Assembly (NCBI GenBank): GCA_025602905.1
Contig: JAHLKI010000083.1
Location: forward strand, 1 to 28,712
Direction: 5' to 3'
Length of the DNA: 28,712 nt
DNA from: Phlyctochytrium arcticum
Taxonomy: Eukaryota > Chytridiomycota > Chytridiomycetes > Chytridiales > Chytridiaceae
In this document: positions 7,913 through 16,903 of the stretch, one piece after another
Layout: each line of letters opens with the position of its first letter
Position numbering within the stretch: position 1 is the stretch's first letter
Translations under genes and position numbers: made by a program
The notes under the pieces: model-generated
Seen by the model: the letters and a program-made list of their open reading frames with translations, nothing else
Told to the model about the DNA's origin: nothing
Databases searched by the model: none

Positions 7913-8116
7913 ATGCCCAAAATTGCCACTGACAAAAGCAAGAGTATTACCATTGTTGGACTGCGACAAACTGACAATGGCAGGAGGTGCGGCGAACATC
8001 CCAACGGTTGTGGTGCTTTACTCGCTGAAGCTGATGAAGTCAGGTTTGAGGAGGGATTAAGTTGTGACGTTCGAAGTGAGTTACAGAAAGGCAGTTCTGG
8101 ATCATCATCATACTGA
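7913..8116 (+). pseudogene. possible diverged Tc1 transposase start, inward facing
   Basis: An ATG at 7913 follows CCCAAC, 118 bp from the left end. The mirror ATG of the real transposase lies 116 bp from the right end and follows GCAAC. The first residues (MPKIATDKSKSITIVGLRQT) parallel MPKALEPTKRAAIVALHRAG of the right-hand copy, after which the similarity fades. It may be a second, older transposase end joined head to head. The rest of 8117-8500 has no recognisable gene. Confidence 0.35.
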
Positions 8117-8500
8117 CGGAGTAATGTTTAGCTGGAGAAACATTCGACTGTGTTCATGTGCGTCACGGCAGTTGCCTTGTTGCATTTGTCGGTAGCTCCG
8201 ACATGGACAAGAGTAAGGATTGGACGCGCGTGACAGGTGTGGTAACATCCTTAGCGCTGAAAAGCAAGGATGTGAAGCGCCGGGCCGGGGGATACTGCCG
8301 GTATGGCTCCGCTACAGTCAAGATTGAACAATAGAACCTTCAATACATTTTAATTTATCAATCTGCAAACGTAAACAAACTCTTGCATGCGTGACAATGA
8401 TTGAGATTTCCAAGTGAACAAATTTCATCGTCAGATTCTATTCTCTATCGGTATAACTGTCCTCTAATGACTCTAGCAACTCTAGCAACTCTAGTGAATT

Positions 8501-8999
8501 CTAATAACGCGTCCACCTCCCATTTGCTTCAATGACTGCCTTCAAACGACGTGGCATGCTGTCTTTGAGCTCCTTGATGTATTCTGGCGTCAATGCATTC
8601 CATTCTTCTTGTGCGATTGCGTTCATCTGCTCTACTCTTGTCGGCTGCCGAAGATAGATCTTGCGCTTGAGAATGTACCAGAGGTTCTCGATCGGATTCA
8701 AATCGGGACTCTGTGGCGGCCACTCAAGAATTGAGACACCTTCTGTCTCGAAGAAATTCATGGTGGCCGCAGACTTATGAATAGGTGCATTGTACTCTCC
8801 TTGCGGCTGTCGTGGCCTTTGTTGGTCTGCCTGACTTCTTTCGCGTCTCGTAGGACCCAGTTTCTCTCCACTTGATCAGCGTGTTGCGGATGGCGCTGGG
8901 GCTGACTCTTTCTTGGGCGCATATCTGGGCTTTGGTGAATCCAGCTCGATGCAGGGCAACTATTGCGGCACGCTTTGTTGGTTCTAGCGCCTTGGGCAT
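8501..8999 (-). pseudogene. Tc1 transposase, internally deleted
   Basis: From ATG 8999 the minus frame encodes the helix-turn-helix domain (IVALHRAGFTKAQICAQ, then VSPSAIRNTLIKW, then RKKSGRPTKATTA). At about 8792-8796 it joins, out of frame, to NAPIHKSAATMNFF, which in Tc1 proteins directly follows the second catalytic Asp. The remainder, ILEWPPQSPDLNPIENLW to GRWTRY and a stop at 8501, is the end of the DDE domain with the last acidic residue in NPIE. Roughly 130-150 residues containing the first two catalytic Asp are missing compared with full-length relatives, judged from the family's usual length. It could bind the ends but not cut. Confidence 0.85.
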
Positions 9000-9044
9000 G
9001 TTGCAGCTGGATGGGGAGATCCCGCAACGCGTGGAAGAAAACAA

Positions 9045-9115
9045 CACTGTTCGGACACCCAACTGGCAAGGCCCTCAAAAGTCACGTGGTTTTCCTGACA
9101 TTTTGGAACAAGCTG
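9045..9115 (-). repeat. right terminal inverted repeat, Tc1 element
   Basis: Partner of 7795-7865. The outer end is followed by TATATA, so the TA target copy is present. Confidence 0.93.
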
Positions 9116-9299
9116 TATATATTAGCTAGGGAGTAAGAGGGTGTCCGGGGAAGGACTGTACAAGAAGGTAGGGGTGTGGTGTAGGTATGGCGCAGGGCCA
9201 AGCCACATGCAGGACACCACAATCATTTCAACACACCCCCACATTGTCGATCGGGGATGCGTGCAACCTCCAGATACACTGGGAATACAACTCCAGCAA

Positions 9300-9660
9300 A
9301 CAGCTGGGAAAACAACGGGTGAACCTCTAAGACCGCGAATTTGGGCATCATAGGAAAACAGTGACCTCCACATCAGTGGGAAAACAACAAAACTCCAAAG
9401 CAACGACGCATCGTGCAGTGGGAAACCAAATAACCTCCATCTCAGTGGGAAAACAACAAACTCCAGTGCTACAACGCATCATAGCGAAGGGAAAACAACA
9501 ATAACCTCCATCTACGCAAGCGCAATGGGAAAACAACATATTCCAATGCTACGATGCATCGTAACAAAGGGAAAACAACTTTTGACCTCCATCTACGCAA
9601 ACGTAATGGGAGAATAACATACTCCAATGCTACAACTCATCGTAACAAAAGGAAAACATC
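9300..9660. repeat. minisatellite, about 80-bp unit, four to five copies
   Basis: TGGGAAAACAAC starts recur at 9377, 9446 and 9526, with a variant at 9607 and a degenerate one near 9303. Each is followed by a CTCCA.TGCTACAACGCATCG-like segment, a second GGGAAAACAA and an ACCTCCATCTACGCAA segment. Spacing is 69, 80 and 81 bases. Divergence rises toward the left end. Confidence 0.8.
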
Positions 9661-10242
9661 AAAGTGACAGAAACGGGTGTTGCATACCATACTTACGCTG
9701 CTGCCATCCTGAAAAGCATCTGTTCGGCCGTATGCTTCGTGACATTAACTTAAGGGTGGACTCCAGCATTCCCGATTTCTGTCGACCGGCTATGGTTGCA
9801 CAAGACCGTGTTGGTGCCACGACCTCCAATTAGTAGACTACTGAAAAATCTTAGCGACTTCAGTTTTGACAATGAGACTTTCGCATTGCGTGCATTGAAT
9901 TTGCCTTGTCCGGAAAGGTTATTCCTGAAGAGGAAATTTCCATTTTCGAATTTTTGCTGATTTTGGTGTATTGAGTTATAATTTTACATGTGGCTACAAA
10001 TTTGTTCATGTTGAAGATCTGCCCCAGATCCTTCATAGTTCGGTTCCTCTCGACTAATTATCAACGCCAAGGAGCTCCACTCTACATCTGGTATAGCAGT
10101 GAGCCTCCGATATCTTTATAGGATGTTCTATCTATCTTAGACTCCCTTATCCTGTGTCTTTAGTCTTAGCCACACATATCTTTAGCCTCCCATATCATAT
10201 CACATTTATGTTTGTACATTTCTCTGTATTGGTTCTACATCA
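9661..10242. other. no recognisable gene
   Basis: About 580 bp with only short frames. It is AT-rich around 9840-10010. I found no repeat shared with other parts of the window. Confidence 0.3.
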
Positions 10243-10323
10243 ACTCTGCGGCAGGCCGCAGAGTATAACAGTTCTGTACCATACATCTTCTGGGTTTGGG
10301 GGGGATTCTCTCAGCTATAAAAA
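10243..10323 (+). promoter_or_regulatory. orphan promoter-like block with a perfect palindrome
   Basis: A perfect inverted repeat, ACTCTGCGGC and GCCGCAGAGT separated by AG (10243-10264), lies about 50 bp upstream of a TATA box (TATAAAAA, 10316-10323). A C/A/T-rich leader-like sequence follows. The only ATGs downstream give very short frames (MHSPQTIIS and MSSIHADADQSFVF), so no gene remains attached. Binding of a dimeric factor to the palindrome is an inference. Confidence 0.4.
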
Positions 10324-10407
10324 GCGAGGTTCCCTTCACCTCCCTCTGAAAAATCAATGCATTCACCCCAAACAATCATCTCCTGAGTCCAAACTTCAAC
10401 AGTTCAA

Positions 10408-10483
10408 GCGGTGCTAGTGTACCGGTTGCGAGCCTCTAATTTTTGCAGACCGTCATGAGTTCAATCCACGCTGACGCGGACCA
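10408..10483 (+). other. tRNA-like sequence (degenerate tRNA or SINE head)
   Basis: An A-box-like segment (CTAGTGTACCGGTTGCGAGC, 10414-10433) and a perfect T-loop/B-box core (GTTCAATCC, 10459-10467) lie about 45 bases apart, the spacing of a tRNA. The flanks pair partly as an acceptor stem (GCG with CGC) and GGACCA follows. The anticodon and T stems pair poorly, so this is not a working tRNA. Confidence 0.3.
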
Positions 10484-10758
10484 GAGCTTTGTTTTTTGAA
10501 CCCACAACCCTTTTACCAGCCAAGATTTTGGAATGCAACTATAATTATTATTAAAGTAGTTAAAAAATATACTAGATACCAAAAATATCAAACTGAAAAG
10601 AATGTCAAAACATACGCCGTAATAATAGGAATGAGAAGCAGGGTAGAAAGACTACTTGAACAACATGGTTAATAGGATAGATGGGATAGGTCTAATAGGT
10701 GTACCAGCCGGGACTTTCCAAGTAGCCGAGACCCTCAAAGATGGCTTGTAAGATTTCC
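10484..10758. other. AT-rich spacer downstream of the helicase
   Basis: This holds the 3' flank of the minus-strand helicase and probably its untranslated region. No other feature is seen. Confidence 0.3.
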
Positions 10759-12651
10759 TTACACGTACGATGTCTTCTTGAAGTACAGTAATCCGAAGAA
10801 AATCATCTTGTCTATAGCATCCTTGACGTGCGCGGCATTCATTTTGCGACCTCTGGCTGTTGGTTGGTATATATTGGTTGCCCGTTGCACAGTTTCTGGA
10901 TGCAGCTCTTCAAGATTGACATTGGCACTCCATCCGTAAATCCTGGCGACTAAATCTGGGGTAATGTCGACCTGACCTTCTCTCCGATCTTCATCGTCCT
11001 CGAGGAAACCTGTGATGCTCAAAATATCTTCGATGGCTTGAGTTGCATGCACCGCTGGCCATGGTTTCAGGGTCAGATTCTCCTCGCAAATATCGCAGGG
11101 TATCATGTCTTCGTCCGGGTACAGGTCGGTGAATCTGCTATCCAGGCAAAGTCGGGGCTGCGCACGCTCCCACTGCTCAGGCCGTAACGCAAGCTCATGC
11201 CAGAAACGACGACAGATGTGCTTGGACATACTGTACAATAGCGTAAACTTGAGGTCAGTTCTTTCTGCACGCAGCTTAGCCTGATAGTAATCCGTTTGAT
11301 GCTCATCTTTCTGATACTCCTTGAGTATGATGGCATCGGCACTCTTGAGGAAATCGCTGTCTCGCAACAAGAAGCTCATTGCTGGTTGATTGTCGCGTCC
11401 AGATCGCCCGCTCTCTTGAATCAAATCCATCATGGTCATTGGTAGTTTGGCCTCAATGACGAACCGGACGTCTTTCTTGTTGACCCCAACACCGAAGGCG
11501 GTGGTTGCAATCATGATTTTGATGGACCCTTCTTTCCACCCATCCATGCTGGCGTCTTTTTCCATAGAGGGTAGCTTTGAATAATAAATGCCAACCGATA
11601 AATTCGCCTCCTCCTCCAGCGCTTGAGCCAAATCGATACAGTCGTACCGTGAACCACAGTAAATGATTCCGCATTTGTCTCTCAAAGAGTGCTGGCTAAG
11701 TAATTGCTTGACATACTCAGCCACTTGGCGTTTGCCTCTGACCGGCGGTTCTACAGCAAATTTGATGTTGGGTCGATGCAGTTGGTCGCTGATGAACGTG
11801 GCAGGCGCGGCCATTCCCACGAACTCGCAGGTGGAGAGCAGCTGAGACTTGGTGATTGTTGCGGTCAGAATCAGGGTTGGAATTGTGGAAGTAGGTGTCA
11901 TTTTCATTGGGGAGTCCTGGCTTGTCTTCATCCGCTTGGTATGATTGTACTCACGGAACGCGTCCCAACCGAGCGCCAAATGGACTTCATCGATCCCAAG
12001 TTGAATAAATTTGTAACCGCTTCGACGGATGTGCATTAACAAGCTTTCCATCGATGGATATCCCAGGCGCTCTGGGAGAATCATAAGTACGCGCAAGTAA
12101 CCATTGCCAATGTCTTTCCAGATAGCTTGACATGTGCTGTAGCCTGTTGAACCGGTGAGAAAGGCTGCTGGTATATGTACAGATATCAGCTCTTTGTACT
12201 GGTCTTGCATGAGACTGATTGTTGGCATAACCATGATTGTCAACGCCCGTTGCCTGTGCATGATTGCTGGTAATGCGAAGCACAAACTCTTCCCTCTGCC
12301 TGTACGGGTCACGAGCGCGGTGTCTACCCCTTGCATGAATGATAAGCAAACTTCAAGCTGCAGCGGTCGGAATTCACTGTATCCATAAATGATTTTGAGG
12401 GAGTCCAACAGCTGTTCTTCCAAGCTCTTGTTTTGATCACGTTTGCTGGACATAAGGCAGACCCTGCAGAGCCCGGAGAGTCTATGTTCCTCGTCGTTTG
12501 TCCGGGGCATGTTTTGGCAATTAACACTCCTGTTTCTGGAGGTATTCCAGTACTTTCGTCTCAATCCAGACATGTACGGCTTTGTCAGTGTCAAATTTAT
12601 CCCCTTGATTGCAGAGCAGCATATCGGACAGTTGGGGCTCCATTGGACCAC
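10759..12651 (-). CDS. RecQ-family ATP-dependent DNA helicase, catalytic core
   Basis: The enzyme unwinds DNA 3'-5' using ATP. In the 630-codon frame: FRPLQLEV (motif 0), Walker A TGRGKS at residues 117-122, MPTISLMQDQ (Ia), DEVH at 221-224 in place of DEAH, LTAT (III), IIYCGSR (IV), IATTAFGVGVNKKDVRFVIE (V), and QESGRSGRD at 412-420 (VI). A RecQ-type zinc site follows with Cys at about 480, 502, 519 and 522, then a winged-helix-length C-terminus. No HRDC domain is visible. The frame opens at a GTG, not an ATG, and its first 40-60 residues are probably out-of-frame sequence, because a better coding frame runs opposite them. Fungal relatives with this core include telomere-linked RecQ helicases (Ustilago maydis, Magnaporthe, S. 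pombe tlh). Function of the core is confident; whether the gene is expressed is not. Confidence 0.85.
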   Translation of the reverse strand: MVQWSPNCPICCSAIKGINLTLTKPYMSGLRRKYWNTSRNRSVNCQNMPRTNDEEHRLSGLCRVCLMSSKRDQNKSLEEQLLDSLKIIYGYSEFRPLQLEVCLSFMQGVDTALVTRTGRGKSLCFALPAIMHRQRALTIMVMPTISLMQDQYKELISVHIPAAFLTGSTGYSTCQAIWKDIGNGYLRVLMILPERLGYPSMESLLMHIRRSGYKFIQLGIDEVHLALGWDAFREYNHTKRMKTSQDSPMKMTPTSTIPTLILTATITKSQLLSTCEFVGMAAPATFISDQLHRPNIKFAVEPPVRGKRQVAEYVKQLLSQHSLRDKCGIIYCGSRYDCIDLAQALEEEANLSVGIYYSKLPSMEKDASMDGWKEGSIKIMIATTAFGVGVNKKDVRFVIEAKLPMTMMDLIQESGRSGRDNQPAMSFLLRDSDFLKSADAIILKEYQKDEHQTDYYQAKLRAERTDLKFTLLYSMSKHICRRFWHELALRPEQWERAQPRLCLDSRFTDLYPDEDMIPCDICEENLTLKPWPAVHATQAIEDILSITGFLEDDEDRREGQVDITPDLVARIYGWSANVNLEELHPETVQRATNIYQPTARGRKMNAAHVKDAIDKMIFFGLLYFKKTSYV

Positions 12652-13500
12652 AACTAAATGTTTCTCTGATTGCAGCCAATGCCCAATCCTTTGGCCGTAC
12701 CACTTGTCTCATCGTGACAAGAGGCAATTCCGAAACTCGGAAGCGGACGCAATCACGTCAGTAATTCCAAGCGTTTGTTAATCCTTGAACTGTGCCTGCG
12801 CTTCCTTATAGAGTTGGTTCTCTTCAAATTTGCTCTTGGAGCTGAATTCGTGGATTTCCATCATCTCCTTATACGACAACTTTTCCGTATGATCACTACA
12901 AGTTTACAAATGTCAGTCTTTCTGAACAGTTCTTTGCTGGTTCGTTCTTTAATGCTTACCTCCTCTTTTTGCGTTGTCGCCCTTCCACCACATGCTCTTG
13001 TTCCGTTTCCTCGTTGGAATGCTTATCGCTTTGAGGAGTGCACATCCAATATCAAAATCCCCTTCCCGACTGCCAATGTATGTCGTGAGTGCCAAGACAT
13101 GAATATGCTCATTTCCGACATGGTCACTGCGCTCTGGATTCCATAGTATTTGCCGGACACTACCTTTGCTTGATGGAGTTACTCGGAAGACGTGATGGAC
13201 TATCACTTTTGTTTGATGGATGTTGGATACGCTTTGCAACGTCTCTTCGATGTGCGTGTCAACGTCCTCGTCTTTTTCACATGACGTTCCTTCCAACATC
13301 CTGCTGACTATCTGCTGCCTCACGTTCGCTACGGATTCTGTCCAAAGGGAGGAAATCGCTTCCACTAAAGATTTGCACGTGATGCTACACCCGTTTCTCA
13401 CGACCACCACTAGTTGTTGGCCCAGTTCATTGAATAGCGTAGTTGTTAGTTCTGATCCGACATTGGATATGCGTAAAAGTTTTTTTTTTCAGGATGGGGA
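12521..13500 (-). pseudogene. upstream exons of the RecQ gene, frameshifted
   Basis: A 153-aa minus frame (12949-13410, extendable upstream in frame to about 13480) encodes a soluble unrecognised segment ending in KSMWWKGDNAKRGG. It is followed by a likely intron (12959-12896), then a frame with KLSYKEMMEIHEFSSKSKF that hits a TAA near 12775, then ITDVIASASEFRNCLL, then after a frame change TMRQVVRPKDWALAAIRETF and KAVHVWIETKVLEYLQKQEC, ending at a stop just where the helicase frame takes over. At least three frame changes and one stop separate these pieces. I infer that they form one N-terminal region of the helicase gene because they are collinear, on the same strand and end-to-end. I recognise no domain in it. 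Confidence 0.5.
12896..12959 (-). other. probable intron in the RecQ upstream region
   Basis: 64 nt with donor GTAAGC, a CTGAC branch-like site and acceptor CTTGTAG. It falls between two coding-like segments, but their phases do not match in this copy. Confidence 0.5.
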
Positions 13501-13855
13501 GTTTCCTTCCTCCACAGTTTGATAACCGTTTGTGACTTGGATACGTTTGTTTGCTCGCAAAATCCATATATTGCACTTGCTCAATATTTTGTCATCAACG
13601 GGTTTATGTTTTTCTTATGGATACCAATCACCGCCGAGAGATGGCCGTCTTTGAGTTACAACTCTTCTAACATTAGTTATCATTTGTCCCAAATTAGCCA
13701 TGCTTAAACTCAAATGGCGGTTGCTTTGTTTTTATTATTGCTTTCCAATGTCTTCTATCACGGACATATTGCTATACATCCCCCCCCCCTTTTTGATGAC
13801 GGCACTGGCTTTTTAAGGGTCTTGAATGAGCTTCCTTGGGTCCGCAGAGAGGGCC
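13501..13855. other. no recognisable gene
   Basis: A spacer between the helicase region and the chromovirus LTR with homopolymer runs (T near 13481-13490, C near 13781-13790). No coding or repeat feature is supported. Confidence 0.3.
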
Positions 13856-14112
13856 TGGTATAACAAGGCTAGCAGGGACAGGATTCGATAGACTTAAGTA
13901 GGTAACTTTGCTCGGTGTAAAGTACAGTTCTGTGTAGGTTGGGTCCAAGTTACGAGGGGAAGGGAGTAGTCTATGCTGCTATATACTATGTACAAAAGGA
14001 TGTAAGAAAAGACGTGGGCCAATGGTGGAGCTGGAGACGCGCGACGCGTCGCGAGACGCTGGGACGCGTTCTGAAACTGACAAGGTACAGTAATGCGCGG
14101 TCGCTTGTCACA
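13856..14112 (-). repeat. 3' LTR of the chromovirus
   Basis: Minus-strand sequence after the integrase reads AGTAGGGGAG (polypurine tract) and then TGTGACAAGCGACC, a typical LTR start. I place the end at a CCA about 257 bp later, where CTTGTTATACCA roughly mirrors the start. A GTATATAG TATA box lies inside. A perfect 14-bp palindrome, CGCGACGCGTCGCG, sits at 14040-14053 in the presumptive U3. The right edge is uncertain because no second LTR is available. Confidence 0.55.
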
Positions 14113-14134
14113 CTCCCCTACTGAGAATGAAGCG

Positions 14135-15423
14135 TCATCGCAAGTTGTGTTTGGTCTTGTATTCGCGGAGGATGGAGTTGGCATCTGATCCTTTGAAGTT
14201 GGCTGATGGTTCATAGGTGTTCTCTTCCGAGGGGTAACCTTTCCACTTGACGAGGTACTTGAGTTGATTGCGGAACTTGCGGTGGGATTCAATGCGTTCC
14301 ACTTCGTAGTTGGCCTTGTGGTTGTAGAGTTGAGGCACTGGGCGAGATTGAACACATCTGTCAGGAAAGTCGTGTTGGGGATCAAGGTAAGGTTTCAGTT
14401 TACTGACATGAAAGGTCGGGTGTGCGCGTATGGTACTAGGGAGGTCCAGGGTGAAGTTCTTGTTGTCGTCTTTGGCGGTGATTTTGAATGGTCCGAGCCA
14501 GAGGGGTTGAAGTTTGGCTACCGGGCAATCACTAGTTGTCTCTTGGACAAGACCTTGGCTAGATAACATAACGCAACCCCCAACGTCGAGGTGTTGGTGA
14601 ACTTTGTTGTACTGTGTTGCTTGACGTTGTTGAGCAGCTGCAATTTGATCTTGAGCGACTTTGATGGTGTTGCAGATGTGTTGAACAAAGTCGGCAGCAT
14701 CTGGGTTGTCAGGTTGCGTTGAAGTCGATGGAGTCTTCGGTGTAAGGAGGTGTTGTCCAGCATCCAGATAGAAAGGTGTCATTCCTGTAGTTCCTGATAC
14801 GGCGTCATTGTGGGCAAATTCGGTGAGGTGAAATAAGGTTTCCCAATTCGTCATGTGGTGATCAACAAAGGTTCTGAGGAAAGTTTTCAATCCTTTGATA
14901 GTGACTTCGGCGAGTCCATTCATTTGTTGGTGTTGTGCCGTGGACATATGCGATTTGCAATCGAGGAGCTTTAGCAATTCTGACCAAAATTTGCTGACAA
15001 ACTTCGAGTCTCTGCCTGATACGATTGCCTGGGGAAGTCCGTGAAGTCGAAAAATGTTGAGCATGAATAATTCTGCTATGTCCTTGACTGTGGCTGTCTT
15101 TCGAGTCGGCAGAAAATGAGCACGCTTGGATAAGCGGTCTACCACCACTAGAATAGCGTTGCATCCGGAGGGTGTTGTTGGTCAGTCCGGAATAAAGTCC
15201 ATTGAGCTCTGGCTCCAGCAGGTCGTTGGTGTTGGTAAAGGCCGTAAGAGTCCAGATGGGAGTTTGATCGAGTGTTTGTTTCGTTGGCAAGCATTGCAGG
15301 AGTTGATGTATTGTCGAATGGTCTTGTACATTTTGGCCAAAAATAAAATCGAGCAAGCGCTTCAAAGGTTCTGTGGATGCCGAAATGTCCTGCAATGTGA
15401 GTATCGTGGTGAGCGTGGAGCAT
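14135..15423 (-). pseudogene. chromovirus integrase with C-terminal chromodomain
   Basis: The zinc-binding part (HHDTHIAGHFGIHRTFEALA, then SCNACQRNK in a shifted frame) starts near 15423. The catalytic core shows SMDFIPD with the first Asp, VSGRDSKFVSKFW with the second, and QMNGLAEVTIKGLKTFLR with the Glu. A GPF-like segment (WLGPFKI) and a chromodomain (YEVERIESHRKF..., LKYLVKWKGYPSEENTYEP) follow, ending at 14135. The domain inserts element cDNA, and the chromodomain steers it to methylated histone marks in relatives. One frameshift near 15340-15400 and a TGA after IPD (near 15185) break it. The last 337 codons are open. Confidence 0.83.
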
Positions 15424-16888
15424 TTGGGTTCGTTGTGAGGTGGTACGTACTGTAGATCCGGTCTTGGAAATACACGATTCCGTCTTGGTGTCGAAGGTCA
15501 GTGAGGCGAGGTAGTTGGTCCTTTGGAATCTTCTCAGTGGGTGTATCGAGAAGCTTTTTCAGATTTCGGAGTTCAGTGTTGGTGGTTGTCGCCTGAGGTA
15601 TCGTTGAGTTGATGTCCAAAGCGGTGATGGGGCTTCGACATTTGATGCATTTTGGGGCCAGATCCGCTCTTCGTGAGAGTACGTTGGCTATGGTGTTGAG
15701 TTTTCCGGGTCCGTATCCAATCTGGAAGTCATATGATTGGAATTGCATTTCCCAGCAAACCTTTTCGTCGTGTGAGGTGGGGTTGGTCTTGAAGCCATTT
15801 CAGTGATTCATGGTCGGATACGACATGGAATGCTCGTCCTTCCAGATAATGTCGCCAGACTCTGAGAGCGTCGTGGATGGCGAGTCATTCCTGATCACGC
15901 GTATCATATCCCAATTCCGACGATGTCATCTTCCTTGAGTGAGATGCCACGGGTCGAATCGATTTGCCGCCATCTTGTCCTAGCCAGGCGCCAATTGGAT
16001 AGCCAAAAGCATCGGGGTAAACGACGGTTGGGAGTTGGGGGTCGAATGTTCTGAGGACGGGTGCAGTGGTAACTAATTCCTTCAGGGCAATGAAGGTAGA
16101 TTCGCAAGTCGACGTCCAGTTCCAGGGGTGTTCCTTGCGGAGTACGTCAGTGAGAGGTGTCGCGATGGATGCCAGGTTTTTCAGTGATGCATGGAAATAC
16201 TTAACCAGTCCCATGAATGAGCGTACATCAGCGACGTTTTCGGGTCGAGGCCAGTCCTCGACAGCCTTGACTTTGGTGGGGTCCAGTTTAATGCCTTTGG
16301 GTGAGACGACGTATCCGAGAAAGTCGACTTCTTCCTTGAAAAATTCGCACTTTTTCTGATTGGCGTACAGCTTGTTATCGCAAAGGGCTTGTAGGACTTG
16401 TTCAATGTGTTTCAAGTGGTCTTCTTTGTTTGTCGAGTATATCAATCAAGATGTCGTCCAGGTAGACGATGCAAAAGATATCCAGAAATGGGCAAAGAAC
16501 GTCATTCATAAGCCTCATGATTGTTGGTGAGTCCGAATGGCATGACTAGAAATTCGTAGTGTCCATAACGTGTCCGAAAAGCAGTCTTGGGGATGGCTTG
16601 TGTTGCGATGCGGATTTGCCAGTAACCTGCCTTCAGGTCAATTTTGCTGAAAATCTTAGCGCAATTGAGTTGATCCATGAGTTCATCCATTCTTGGCAAA
16701 GGATATCTGTTTTTGATAGTCAATTTGTTCAGTGCTCTGTAGTCCACACACATCCGAATTTCTGTGGTTTGTTGTTTCGTGGTAAAGAGGATGGGTGCGC
16801 CGTAAGGACTACTAAAGGAACGAATATATCCAGAATCTAGTAATGCAGCCAGTTGTCGTCGAAGTTCCTCCAGTTCCAAGGGTAACAA
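15424..16888 (-). pseudogene. chromovirus reverse transcriptase and RNase H
   Basis: RT from [20 protein letters not shown] at 16888: [50 protein letters not shown], then, after a small deletion and frameshift near 16505, the catalytic YLDD near 16460. A short TTGA duplication just after it shifts the frame again into IYSTNKEDHLKHIEQVLQ. The connection has FLGYVVSPKGIKLDP and VRSFMGLVKYF. RNase H follows (VVYPDAFGYPIGAWL, then SDHESLKW) with a TGA after YDTRDQE near 15885 and a one-base shift near 15750; YGPGKLNTIANVLSRR ends it. It copies element RNA to DNA. All domains are present, none readable through. Confidence 0.85.
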
Positions 16889-16903
16889 GTGGTAAGTTGG
16901 GCG

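Larger units (their letters stand above)
7795..9115 (-). mobile_element. Tc1/mariner deletion derivative with 71-bp inverted repeats
   Basis: The ends are 71-bp inverted repeats (7795-7865 and 9045-9115) that differ at two positions and begin CAGCTTGTTCCAAAATGTCA. TA flanks both sides (7793-7794 and 9116-9117), the target duplication of this superfamily. Inside, on the minus strand, an N-terminal DNA-binding domain is joined directly to the C-terminal end of a DDE domain, so the middle of the transposase is gone. The left third (7866-8500) does not belong to that transposase and begins like a second, diverged transposase start pointing inwards. The 1321-bp element cannot be autonomous. Confidence 0.88.

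Noticed and set aside
9300..9660. CRISPR-like alternation of repeats and spacers
   Set aside because: Units are long, degenerate, adjacent and without unique spacers, and the setting is eukaryotic. It is a minisatellite.
10154..10417. 87-codon plus-strand frame
   Set aside because: It crosses the palindrome and TATA box and has no known motif or composition typical of coding sequence.
10759..12651. Helitron helicase
   Set aside because: The motifs are those of RecQ with a RecQ zinc site, not Pif1, and no Rep domain is nearby.
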